Under the pieces are notes generated by a model. It saw nothing but the letters and a program-made list of their open reading frames with translations. It was not told the DNA's origin and did not search any database. From Vanilla planifolia (taxonomy: Eukaryota; Streptophyta; Magnoliopsida; Asparagales; Orchidaceae), in the NCBI GenBank assembly GCA_023846275.1, contig JAIUJO010000183.1, positions 916,745 to 980,744 of the forward strand: a DNA stretch of 64,000 bases, in the 5' to 3' direction. The translations under genes were made by a program, and so were the position numbers. Within the stretch, counting starts at the first letter, position 1, and every line of letters starts with the position of its first letter. This document shows positions 38,742 through 49,118 of this stretch, piece by piece.

Positions 38742-40761
38742 AACATCTCACAAAGATAGTAACCATCTATAAATTAGTGATCCAAAATCTCAAGCATGCC
38801 CAATTCTACCATAGTGCTACAATGCCTCTAGGTAGCCTGCTCAAATGTTAAAGAATGTAATCCAAGGTTTTACCAAAAACTTTATCCTTCTTGTGATAAC
38901 TAAAAGTCTCCACATGAGTTTATAAGAGATAAATCATGAAGCTTGTATTCCTCCTTACCAAATACTATACGTAGCCATGAGATTTAGCTACTTTAATCCC
39001 ATAGATATCAACAAAAAAATATGATAATAATTTATTAACAAAAACACCATTACCACTAGACGAAATGGTTTCATTTGTTACATAGTATCCTTGCAAAAAC
39101 TTCTTATGGGAAATACAATTCCACAATAGCACGTAATGCTAACATAATTAATGAAATTGATCATTCAACTTTGATAAAGTAAGCATTCTCAGGCTAAGTT
39201 CTTAAAATTGATTGTTAATCCAATTATAGTGCAACAATATATGTGCACCTCTTCTGTCAAAAAAAAAAATAATGAATGACCCACCTCCCCATAACATTAA
39301 TGAACTAATACATTGAAAACTTGGTGATCCAACAACCATCAATAGCTACAACCTAATAGTGCTATGTATAGACTTGCTATACAATAGGATTGGATTGCAT
39401 CAAAGGGGCATCTAGGAGTGTCAAATTTACCCTTTTTAGGAATGTGGCTTTAACCTTTTAGGTTGTCTCCTACCATACTTGGTATTTATAGTTTCTCTTA
39501 TCTATGTATCTTATTACATAGTAGCTCAAATACTCACTTGGAGCAAAATTTCAATTACAACACTCAGCTATGTAATAGCATAAAAGGATGTTATTTAGTT
39601 CTTATCTTACATAATAATAAGCCCACTTGGAGCAAAAGAGAGTTGCCAACATGACAGTTATAATAAATCTTTTACTCACTCTACCACTAGACACAACCAC
39701 TCATACATAGATTTCCACAATGTTTATAGGTCACCCTTTACATTAAGTACAAATGCAATAATATTTAATGCACAAAGGCATTAACAAGCTTATGGGTCCC
39801 TCATTCTCAAAAGTACTTGATTTGAAGCCCCCACATCTTTGCTAAAATTATTTTTAGTACTCCAATATTGCAATTCAAAGTGGCTAAATAATATAATAAT
39901 TATCCAAGGCCCCCATTAAAAAATAGCCTTCCACACCATGCAATTCATACTATAATAGACCTCCATTTGGAGCTATCAGTTAAAGAGAAAAAGCCACAAC
40001 TTTTAAGTTGCTCCTATTGTGGCAAACTAATACAAAACAATACCTTTCTACAAATAAGGACAAATTAGGTGATGTGGCTTATGCAAGCAAAACGTTGTCT
40101 TAACTTCTAACCACTAACCATATTATTTATGTCATAAGTAGATGTTGCATTGTACCATGCATAATAATTCTTCCAATGACCTTTTTCCTATGCTTCTAAG
40201 GTATGCTAGTATTGTTGGAATACTAGGATTATTTGTAGTAATATATGTAATAACAACCATGACATACACAATACTTACAATTTCTAAATCTATCTACCAT
40301 TGAGTATAACCCAAAGAATTGCACTTCCTAATCATAGAGGTAGCTAAAATCAATCCAATCCTGATCATTATCTATTAAAATAAACCAAACATAAGATATT
40401 CAATACACCCATAATTTGTGAAATGTAAACTCCAAGCAACCAGCACTAATTCAAAAGTGAAAATAACATCTTTATCATTACTTGTTGTACACACAGTAAC
40501 CTTTTTTAAAATCAAGGTAAAACCATTGAGCAATCCCAAATATTCGTTCCATGTGATCCCAACAAAATCTTAGCCAAATGACCATATCGTAAATTTTTTG
40601 AAAAATTGAACCATTGCTCAATGGTATGCCCATGCTTATATTAAGATTTTTGGCAACTGCTACTTTTATTAATTTTTGAAATTAACCATAAGCTGCCCCT
40701 CCTTTTTCCTTTTTTGACTTCAATGTCTTAACAAAACTCATTCCACATGCCTTTGCACTTT

Positions 40762-40823
40762 TCTCATACACAAGATGAAACTAAAGTCTTTTGGGGTCCA
40801 TGATAAAGTAATTACTAAAGCAA
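40762..40823 (+). pseudogene. Short 18S rRNA fragment between LINEs A and B
   Basis: The clear part, 40,775-40,823, reads GATGAAACTAAAGTCTTTTGGGG TCC...AAAGTAATTACTAAAGC in line with the 18S segment GAGAAATCAAAGTCTTTGGGTTCC...AGTATGGTCGCAAGGC. It is the same 18S segment that precedes LINEs A and C and follows LINE B. The first bases (40,762-40,774) are less certain. Confidence 0.7.
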
Positions 40824-40849
40824 ACATAAACCTCTCCTTAACAAGGTTC

Positions 40850-41310
40850 ATACATAAAATTTATAAAAAGACAATGTTGAATTTGTTTGGGGAGGGGCAT
40901 TCCCAAGTCCCAAACAAAGTCAAATAAATGTGCATGGCAAGTTACCCAATCTGCAACATCATTTCCTTGGTGTTTTAAAAATAATAATTTGAAGAAATTC
41001 ATACCACATGCAATAATGCTATGATAGGAACCATTATTTGTTGTATACAAAAGTAACTAGTTCATTATAATAATGGTTATAGTACAATCTAATTGACTCA
41101 CTACTGCTTGGACATTAAGTTGTAATGTTACAAAAAGTTCCATTGCTTCAAGAATAGTAATGGTCTCCATGGCCATAGTTGAGCCCATACCAAAATTGTT
41201 TGACAATAGTAATATGTATACCTACATCATCTCACATAACAATAGCAACTTTAACATTAAAGTCATCACTCATAGTTGCATCATAATTGAATTTAATCAA
41301 AACCATTGGA
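40850..41310 (-). pseudogene. LINE B RNase H domain relic
   Basis: The best-preserved RNase H end of the three related LINEs: an open frame (40,838-41,050) contains LKHQGNDVADWVTCHAHLFDF, matching the plant LINE RNase H end with its G-N--AD--A core. The start (about 41,285-41,310) reads VLIKFNYDATMSDD, the decayed W-K-N-DGA segment. Confidence 0.75.
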
Positions 41311-43149
41311 TGGGGTATCCAATAAGAGGCCAAACCATCAAGGCCACCAGAATTGCCACTAGATAATATTAGAGAGTTGATGCAAGTAGTAGAAACAATT
41401 CAAATGCTCCTTTAAAAATGCATCAGAATTGAGAACCTTATCCATATGTGGTTGTTGAATTTTGTCAAGCAAAAGATGGAGCAATGATAGAGAGGCTAAT
41501 TTAACTATTTGAAAAGTTGTGGCATTAATATTCATTATGATCTAATGAAGAAGATCAAAAATTGAAGTGACAACCCTACATTAAATCCTACATGGTGCAA
41601 AGCAATCTTTTAAAAAGCTATGAGACAAGAATTGTTTCACAATATCACACCCCAAAAAATATTTTATCAACAATAAAAATAGGTCTACCCCTATAATTCT
41701 GACGAATAGTTATAATTCGAACACTGTGATTTTCTTACATAGCTACATCACAATTGAAATTAACCCATCTCATTGGGGGAGGAGTCTAATAAAAGGAAAT
41801 AGGCCATTAAGGCTATAAGAGCTCCCCCACTAAACAAGATAAGGCTGTTGAATTAAACAGGATCGATAAATAGAATATTTCTTTTGCAGTGTAGTTGAGT
41901 TAAGAGCCTTTTTTGTATGTGCTTGTGGATTTTGTTAAGTCAAAGATTAAATAATACAAAAGTGTTGAAATCGACTATATGAGACATAATGTCACCCATA
42001 TATTGATAGGTTTCTAGTTTTGATGCTCAAGTAATGATGTAATGCTCAGTAGTTCAAAAAATCGAGCATGAAATTCTCATTTGTGAAGCTGCTTGACCAT
42101 AATTCTTTTGCATTATGGTGCAACCTACAAACACTATTTCACACATTCAATTAGATTAGAACCCTATGGAAATAGCTTCAGCATCTCAATCCCTCTTGCA
42201 TGAAGCCAAGAGTGAGATAGAAGTAGATTTAACACAAATTTTCACAAGTGTGTGCTAACCCAAGGCTGCACCCACACTTTCCAAACCCATACAACCTCCT
42301 TTCTAACAACATTTGGGCATATATGTGTGCCATTGTAGAAAATCTTTGAGTCTAGCATTGTATCCTCACTCAATTTGAAGCACAATAGATCATTTTCATT
42401 TTATTTGGACCATAGGATATATAGAATCTAACATATTAGGTCATGTGCAAATAGGTTTTATATCTTATTATAAACCTACACATCATGTTACATAGCAAGC
42501 TCCATTACAAGTGTCAAATGGTCCACTTCTATGCTAAGATTTGTTGGCTATGAAGAAATACGAAATATGTCAAGGTAATTCTCTAAATAGAATGAGAAAA
42601 AAAATTTCCACACTAATCCTCCAAACCATATTATTTATTATCGAAGGACATACAATACTAAGCAACTTATATGTATGAGAAGCACCATGCATTCATATAG
42701 AAAGTGATACTTGTCATAATATACTTTGACTAATTGGACCAAACCTATAAACATTCTTCTTGAACCATCACCCACCTGCAATATTTTTTAATCATTCATA
42801 TCTACCAGGTGGGCAGAATACAGATTCTAAGAACCCCACCTTTCTTAAAAGAAGTAATAATTTTCCAGTACGTGTAACATATTATGTTCCTAACATTTGA
42901 AGAACAATTAAGAATTGATGTGCCAATTTCTTCAATTCTATAATAGTGTCACTCATAATTAAGGAATGGGTAAAGTAATGCATTGGAATAACAGTGAACA
43001 TTTGGTTAATCTTGATAATATAACCTAGCACTAGTAATGACCTAATCAGCTATCTGGACACACAATTTTGAAATTGATTAATAATAAAATTATAGCATTT
43101 TCTCTAGTTTTTATTAGTACAATTGGTATACCAAGATATTTTAATTGAG

Positions 43150-43562
43150 CAACTTGAGGTATATTTAATTTTTAGCTATCATACTCCTTCACTAGTGATC
43201 CTTCCCTTTTTTAAATAATATTTTGAATTTGTTATTATTCAAAACCTAACCTAACTGTTGCCTATTATTCATGATAATTTCTTAAAAGATCATAGATATA
43301 GCACAAGTTGTAGATGCATAATTGATGATGTCGTTAGTATATGAGAGGTGTATAATTATTTGAAAGGAATAGCTAATCTTGAACCTAATCAAGCTAGAAT
43401 GCTCAAGAAAGTACTAAATAAGTTGATAGAGATACTTGGTAGTAAAAAGGTATAACGATAAGAGACATCCCTACCTATGACCCTAGCTACTTCAATCCAC
43501 TATAGATAGAAGCCATTAAAAATAATAAAAAAAATCTAGAAAAAGTGATACAAGCCTCAATG
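43150..43562 (-). pseudogene. LINE B reverse transcriptase fragment
   Basis: The catalytic box at 43,327-43,341 reads YTNDI, so the first Asp is Asn. Upstream, about 43,450-43,490 reads ARVIGRDVSYRYTFLLPSI, in the place of A-GVRQGCPLSP-LF. The N-terminal half of RT is absent, cut off at the 18S junction. Confidence 0.68.
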
Positions 43563-43917
43563 CAAAATCGTTGGGTCTTAAGAGGACTTTGTTCATAAGG
43601 ATGAAGCTTAAAGGAATTGAAGGAAAAGCTCAAGTAGGAGTGGAGCCTACACATTAATTTTACTCAACATAGGGAAGTTTACAAGGTTCAAACATTCCAA
43701 AGATTAATAGACTAAGAACTTTTCTTTATTTTATACATGGTTGTTCATGGCCATTCATAGTTGGTGATGCAATTTTTTTTGTTAATTCTATTAATAAGTA
43801 GGACCTCCTCTTATACAAACCACCAATCAATCTTACTAATTGAGTAGTCTAAATAAGTGTAAAGATCAATATGATGTGGATAGTTTCCATTTGTTACTTG
43901 ATAAGAAGTCCAATGGC
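43563..43917 (+). pseudogene. 18S rRNA pseudogene, 3' part, unit 1, internally deleted
   Basis: Resumes with a second copy of the target segment, then reads GCTTAAAGGAATTGAAGG (43,605), GGAGTGGAGCCTACACATTAATTT (43,638), ACTCAACATAGGGAAGTTTAC and GGTTGTTCATGGCCATTCATAGTTGGT (43,739), continuing to GACCTCCTCT near 43,810. About 550 bp of 18S, including the GTACACACCGCCC decoding region, is missing. Homology returns at about 43,880 with GTTTCCATTTGTTACTTGATAAGAAG, the decayed 3' end GTTTCCGTAGGTGAACCTGCGGAAG. It joins ITS1 directly. Confidence 0.92.
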
Positions 43918-44115
43918 TATTATCATTTGGGGTGTGATGACTATTTGATGCACATTCTTTAATCACACATAATCTTACTCTCATGTCAAACCCAATGATA
44001 TAGGGGATAAACAAAAGTCTATAGGTGTCATCGAGCACCAATAGAGAGAAAATGTTAATCTGGCAATGTGTTTACTGTCCATTGCTAGGTCTAGTATGGA
44101 ATGGCAATCAAATTG
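43918..44115 (+). other. ITS1
   Basis: About 200 bp between the 18S end and the 5.8S start. It is short for a gymnosperm ITS1 and may have been shortened. No conserved ITS1 core motif could be read. The minus-strand open frames over it are chance frames. Confidence 0.75.
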
Positions 44116-44274
44116 AAAACAACTATCTACAATGCATATTTTGACTCTTGCATCAATGAAGAATACAACAAAATTGAATACGTGTTGTAAATTGTATAGT
44201 CCTTTGCACCACAAAGTTTTAAACATAAGTTGCACCCATGGATGCATGCCAATGACATGCATGCAAGGGTGTCA
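44116..44274 (+). pseudogene. 5.8S rRNA pseudogene
   Basis: 5.8S rRNA pairs with 26S in the large subunit. Aligned in order: AAAACAACTATCTACAA (44,116), CTCTTGCATCAATGAAGAA (44,145, near-perfect to the universal CTCGCATCGATGAAGAA), AATTGAATACGTGTTGTAAATTG, TTTTAAACATAAGTTGCACCC (44,217, from TTTGAACGCAAGTTGCGCCC), and AAGGGTGTCA at the end. Nearly all changes are transitions, so the pairing with 26S would be disrupted. Confidence 0.95.
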
Positions 44275-44516
44275 TGCGACGTGTCACTCGTTGTTGATCT
44301 AAGAATCACAATTTCATGTTTGCACCCCTGTTTGGAGAAACCGATGACAATTCATACAATAGATTGGCGTGTGGAAGCATTGGATGATTATTGCTTATTG
44401 ATTTGATAAGAGATGGATGCCACTAAGTGTTGTCTCTTTGATCTGACGAATTGATTTCTCAATGTGGTAGGAAGATGCTCCTTAGAAATACAACTCAAAG
44501 CTCCACATAATAGAAT
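44275..44516 (+). other. ITS2
   Basis: About 240 bp between the 5.8S end and the first 26S homology, a normal ITS2 length for seed plants. A few CpGs remain near its start (GCGACGTGTCACTCG). Confidence 0.8.
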
Positions 44517-44748
44517 CATGACATCATGTTAAGTGGAGCTACCCAATAAATCTAGGCATATAAATACGTAGTGAGGTAACCTATTAAGATTGCCTTTGTA
44601 ATGACATGAAAAATAGGTCTAGCCAAGGGTAGAAATTGGGCAACCTGAAGCCCAAATTGTAGTATAGAGTGGCATCCTTTGTGATGGGTCAGTATCAACT
44701 CCCTTTAAAGGGACGCACGGGAAGGTGAGAGCCGGTTCGACCCTACTA
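44517..44748 (+). pseudogene. 26S rRNA pseudogene, 5' 230 bp only
   Basis: 26S is the main RNA of the large subunit. The sequence follows its 5' end: AGCTACCCAATAAATCTAGGCATAT (from GACTACCCGCTGAGTTTAAGCATAT), AACCTGAAGCCCAAATTGTAGTATAGAG (44,652), then GGTGAGAGCC at 44,723. It stops near 44,748 and runs into spacer array A, so over 90% of the gene is missing. The last 45 bp (44,700-44,745) keep several CpGs and look less decayed than the rest. Confidence 0.92.
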
Positions 44749-45340
44749 TTATGGAATATTATTATTTATGTTTATTTATTTCGGTACTTCATAGTAATTC
44801 TAAAGGAGCTTTATCTAATTGAATATTTATTTTTATATTTTAAAAAAATTTACTTTTTAATGGTTGGCTTACTTAATAAAGCTATTCAATTTATACTTTA
44901 TCTAATGATAAAAAATGAGACACTAGATTTTAATAATATCTTGGAATGTACTATAATATTCACTCATCTTACGAAAATTTTTATTTTAATTTAGTTATAT
45001 TAATATGAAACGTAAATTCATTTCTTGTGTGACATTTACATCGTTTAGTTTCGTTACAATAAATTGATTCAATTTGTCTTATTTCAACTTTATTATAAAT
45101 TTATTTAATATTAAACTAACATTTTTAATATATAATGTTATTATTATTTTTAATTTGTAATAATTCCAAATGTGGTATGATAGAGATGAAACAAAAGTCA
45201 TGGGACTCATCTCGATGAGCACTATCATACAATATATTCATTTTATATTCTTAATTTTCTTTACTTTCCAAAGTTTTCATACACTTTAAGAGGTAATTTT
45301 ATCTAATTTAATATTAAACAAATAGTAATTATTTTTTAAA
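44749..45340 (+). repeat. rDNA spacer array A, unit 2 (one to two repeats)
   Basis: Directly after the broken 26S the sequence enters the same about 400-bp family seen at 27.5-31 kb. Shared blocks are CATAGTAATTCTAAAGGAG, then ATTTATTTTTATATTTT, and the anchor GAGATGAAACAAAAGTCAT..GGACTCATCTCGATGAGC at 45,185. Only one to two units are present against eight or nine in unit 1. Confidence 0.8.
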
Positions 45341-48300
45341 TTTTGAGGCTTATGCAGTACTGGTGCATGGATAAGGTGATATACTATTGGGAGACTTGAC
45401 TTCCTTATTCATGAAACTACTACAATATGCAATCATCAGGCAATAAGTGCATCTTCGAGCAAAGTAGAATTGGATGGTATAATATGTATTAGAGTTTGTG
45501 CAAGCTGGGTTGCACTCGTAATCTTGCGTTGTAGATAAATTTACATGCTGAAATAATGTGCAAGCACATTGTAGCGATTGTTCATAGGACTAATAACATC
45601 ATATGTATGTAATAGTGAGGCTTGCAAAGTGTAATTTTTATCAGATTTTTATTCTTGTGGGTCATTGTCTCTTGGACAAGGAAATGCCTTTTTGGGAGAC
45701 TTTCCTTCTTCATTGACCTAATTATTGCAATATGCAATCCACAAAGAGCGATTTTTGGTGTCCTATGCCCATGGAGAAGCAAAAGTTGGATGTTGCAATA
45801 TGCATTAGGTTTTTTGTTAGCTTGGCTATGGTCTCAGCTTTGCACTGCTATAACCATGCATATGACAGAGCACTGCACCTACTATAGCACTAGTAATGCA
45901 CTATTTGTGTGAACAACAACTAGTACGTGTGCTTCCTACATCTTCAAACGTGAGAAATTATTGAGTCCTACAAAGTCTAACTTTTTTTTGGATTTTTAGA
46001 ATTTTTTGTTATTGATGAATTGACAAGGTGATGCCTTATTGTTACACTTACCTTCAACTTTGACATCATTTTTACAACATGCAATTAGCAAGACACAATT
46101 TGTGGCACGATGTGATACATAGTGAAGAGAAATTTTGATGATGTAATTGTGCTAGTGACTGTGTATGCTAAGCATCATCCGTATCATTCGTGCATGCGAC
46201 CTATAAATCACTTTTACCCTATGACATCCTTTGCATGCTAGTAGTGGGGCCTATAATTTGTATCCTAGTTTGGAATTATGGCCTATTGGTGAATGGATAA
46301 GGTGATTCTCTAGTTGATGGAATAATCACAATATGCAATCTACAAGTGCAATGTCAGAAAAGGTACAGCCCATGGTGAAGTAGAAGTTTGGTGGTGCATT
46401 ATGTGTTAAGGTTTGTATATATTGGGCAACATCCCTAGTCGTGCACGATAATCAATAGTATTCTAATATGGCCAATGACAACCTATAAGGGATGGTCAAA
46501 CATGCAAAGTGTAACTTTTTTTTTAATTTTTAGCACTGGATTTTGGAGCACATGGATTGAATGATTCCCTATTATGAGACTTTCCTTCTTCCTTGACTAA
46601 ATTATCACAATATGCAGCTAACAAGTAGCATAATGTGACAGATGTGGCCCATAATAAAGCAAAAGTTGGATGGTGCAATAAGCAATAGGGTTTGTGCATA
46701 TTAAACTATGTCTATAGTTGCATAAGATTAAAAGCTATGTGCACTACAGCATTGTACTCATGCCTAGCAGCATGTCGATGTGTGTGTGGCATTTTATTAC
46801 TACGACTGGTAGAGATTGCAAACTGTAATGTTTCTTAGATTTTTAGCATTTTAAGTTGCTGCCACTTTGATAAGTTGTTCCAATATAGGGAAGCTTGGCA
46901 TCTTCTTTGACAAAATTATCACAATATGTTATCCATAATAGGCAATGTTCAATGTGGTGTAGCCTATCACAAAGTAGTACTTTGATGGTACAATATTCTC
47001 TAGGTTTTGTGCAAACTTTTTTAAGGTCCAAGAATTATGCTACTATAGTTGTGCATGTGATAGAGCACTAGGCATGGTGCAGCACAAACAGTGCATTGTT
47101 CATCATGCTATAGTTGGTACACATGCTCCCTATTATATCCATTATGTGTGACTATCATGGCTCTCAAGGTATATATTCTTTATGTTTAGCACTATAGATA
47201 GTAGGTGCATGGATAAGGTGATGTCTTATTAGAAGTGCTACCCTTCTCTTTAATGGAATTACTGCAACATGTAATACAGAAGGGTTAATGTGTGTGCTTG
47301 GTACAACCTTGGATAAAGTAGAAGCTGAATAACACAATATGCATAAGGGTTTGTGTATGCTAGGGTTCATCTCTAGCCACATATATTGTCTACTATTCAT
47401 TCACAATGTAGCCAATCTACTTGTGCCTATGATATCCTCTATGTTCTTCTAGTAACGCCCATGATGTGAAACTTCTTTTTTGAATTTTTAGTCTTGTAGG
47501 AAGCTAGTGCATGGATATGGTGACATCATATTCATAGAATTGACTTCCACCCTAAAGATTTTTGTTACATTATGCAACCTATAAGGGGCAGTGTCTTTCA
47601 ACGTGTGGCCCCTTTTGAAGCAAAAGTTCAACGGTAACATATGGGCTAAGGTTTTTGTATGTTGGTCTTCATCACTTACCATGTGAGATAATCCACACTG
47701 CTTGCATATGACAGCTAATTTGTGCCTGACTTGTGACATCAAGTGCACAACTGGTTAGGCTTGAAAGTCCAACAATTTTGGATTTTTAATACTATATGAT
47801 ACTAGCACATCTATAAGCTAATGCTCTATTGATAGGCTTACCTTCACCCTTGACTAAATTGTTGAAATATTTAATATGCAATCTACAAGGGGTTAATGTG
47901 TGGCTTGATGTTGCCCATGGTGAAGCAAAAGTTCGATGGTGCAACACGTGCTAAGGTTTGTGTATGCTTTGCTACACCTAAAACACACTTGCTATAGTTA
48001 CAAGTGCAATAGAATACTAGGTCCATGATAGCGTTATGATTACATGTGGAAACTTGTGTATAGGCATCATGCAAAACCGTTTACACATATTTTTGGGGTC
48101 ATTAAATTGTAACTTTTTTTTGGGTTTTTTTTGTAATGTGAATTCATATTTCATGGATAATTTCATGCTTTGACATTCCTTTTTAGTTGACAAAATTGTT
48201 GCAATAAGCAATTTACAAGGGAGAATGTGTGGAGCATTGTAGCTCTTGATAAAGAGGGAGTTAGATTATGGAATATGTGCTGGGTTTTGTGCATGTAGCA

Positions 48301-48520
48301 TTGTTATCGTAGCTACTTACTGCTATAGCTACATGCATGGTGGAGAACTTGGGCTACTACTATGCTTATCGTATGATAGTGCATTTTGCATGAATCATGT
48401 TCACTCTTTCCTCACAACATCATGTCTATGTGGGGGAAAGGGCTCGCAAAGTGTAATGTTTTTTAATTTGTAGTGATGTAGGTTGCAATTCCATGCACAA
48501 AGTTATGCCTTTTTGAGATG
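45341..48520 (+). repeat. rDNA spacer array B, about 320-bp repeats, unit 2 (ten or eleven copies)
   Basis: Anchors of the type GCAAAGTGTAACTTTTTTT, then GATTTTTAG, GTGCATGGATAAGGTGATG and GGAGACTT recur at about 45,345 (partial), 45,628, 45,971, 46,250, 46,506, 46,815, 47,165, 47,467, 47,767, 48,107 and 48,446. Steps are 256-350 bp. The family equals that of 31.0-32.2 kb. Many short minus-strand open frames recur once per unit and are shadows. Plant spacer subrepeats often carry polymerase I enhancers, but nothing here proves function. Confidence 0.88.
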
Positions 48521-49118
48521 TTAAGGTGCATTTTTAAAGTGCCACTCTTTTCCCTTATTAATAAGGCATTATGAAGTGTAGTCAAGCTCTTGTTGTAATG
48601 AAATCTTTGTGATTCCATGTGCACTTGGCAATAATCTTGCTATCTGCATTTCTACACTTCTTGGTGTGATGCATGGTAGTACCCTTTGTGCCAATGAGTT
48701 GGCTTTCTTCATGTGTGACATTTTCTAGTCAATTATTATGCATAGATATTTTTCTAGTAATGAAACATTTCTAAGGAGAATGTTTATGTTGCCTATTTTT
48801 CTATTGAATGGGTCTGTTCATTCAATTATTTTATTGATGCCACACTTCTCCTAAGTTATAGCTCTTTGTGTTCCATAATGCTATTGAATGTGTAATCATC
48901 CCTACTCTAATGTTGGCACAGTCTTAGAAGTCAATCATTTTAGCCATCATTCTTTACCAGGCATGGTTGTTGATGAAGAATTATTAAGAAGAAACATTCT
49001 AAAACATGAAGGATGATATTTTAACATGGGTGCATTTGCTCCCTTTTTTGAGTATCACCAGACATAACAAATGTGCCAAATATGACATAAGTTGGTACAT
49101 AACATTTTATCTTTGGAA
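48521..49118 (+). other. rDNA 5' external transcribed spacer, unit 2
   Basis: Aligns with the unit 1 ETS in two blocks (48,520-48,720 with 32,170-32,340, and 48,790-49,118 with 33,160-33,491). It lacks the extra 800 bp of unit 1. It includes the shared ATCCCTACTCTAATGTTGGCA and the TATCACCAGACAT before the 18S start. Confidence 0.65.

Larger units (their letters stand above)
34621..40760 (-). mobile_element. LINE A (L1-type with RNase H), inserted in 18S, antisense
   Basis: A non-LTR retrotransposon in reverse orientation to the rRNA gene. From its 3' end (low coordinates) it holds a short 3' tail, an RNase H relic (34,680-35,080), the zinc-binding RT-associated domain (35,490-35,700) and RT (36,500-37,330). 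Upstream sequence runs colinear with LINE C as far as 40,290. The span of about 6.1 kb is the usual full length of plant L1 elements. No poly-A/poly-T tail is visible at the 34,621 junction. Reading frames are broken throughout. The 5' end is set only by the 18S fragment that follows at about 40,762. Confidence 0.8.
40824..43562 (-). mobile_element. LINE B, 5'-truncated copy, same family as A
   Basis: The 3' end at 40,824 (ACATAAACCTCTCCTTAACAAGG) matches the ends of LINE A (ACACCATACTCTCTCTATG) and LINE C (ACATCATACTCACCTTAAGG), each directly after the same 18S bases. It carries RNase H (40,850-41,310), the zinc-binding segment (about 42,180-42,400) and the C-terminal half of RT. It then stops within RT at about 43,562, where 18S resumes. 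A 5' truncation inside RT is typical of incomplete target-primed reverse transcription. Confidence 0.78.

Noticed and set aside
34621..43562. A group I intron at the conserved 18S site
   Set aside because: The inserted sequence carries LINE RT and RNase H homology on the opposite strand and target duplications, which introns do not show.
43811..44309. Three overlapping minus-strand open frames
   Set aside because: They lie antisense to the 18S end, ITS1 and 5.8S relics, which explain the sequence.
45582..48473. Many short open frames, mostly minus strand
   Set aside because: They recur at the same place in each about 320-bp spacer repeat and are shadows of the repeat, not genes.
31039..48520. 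Possible CRISPR array because of regular repeats
   Set aside because: The repeat units are 300-400 bp, contiguous and diverged, in a plant nuclear context, with no short repeats and unique spacers.
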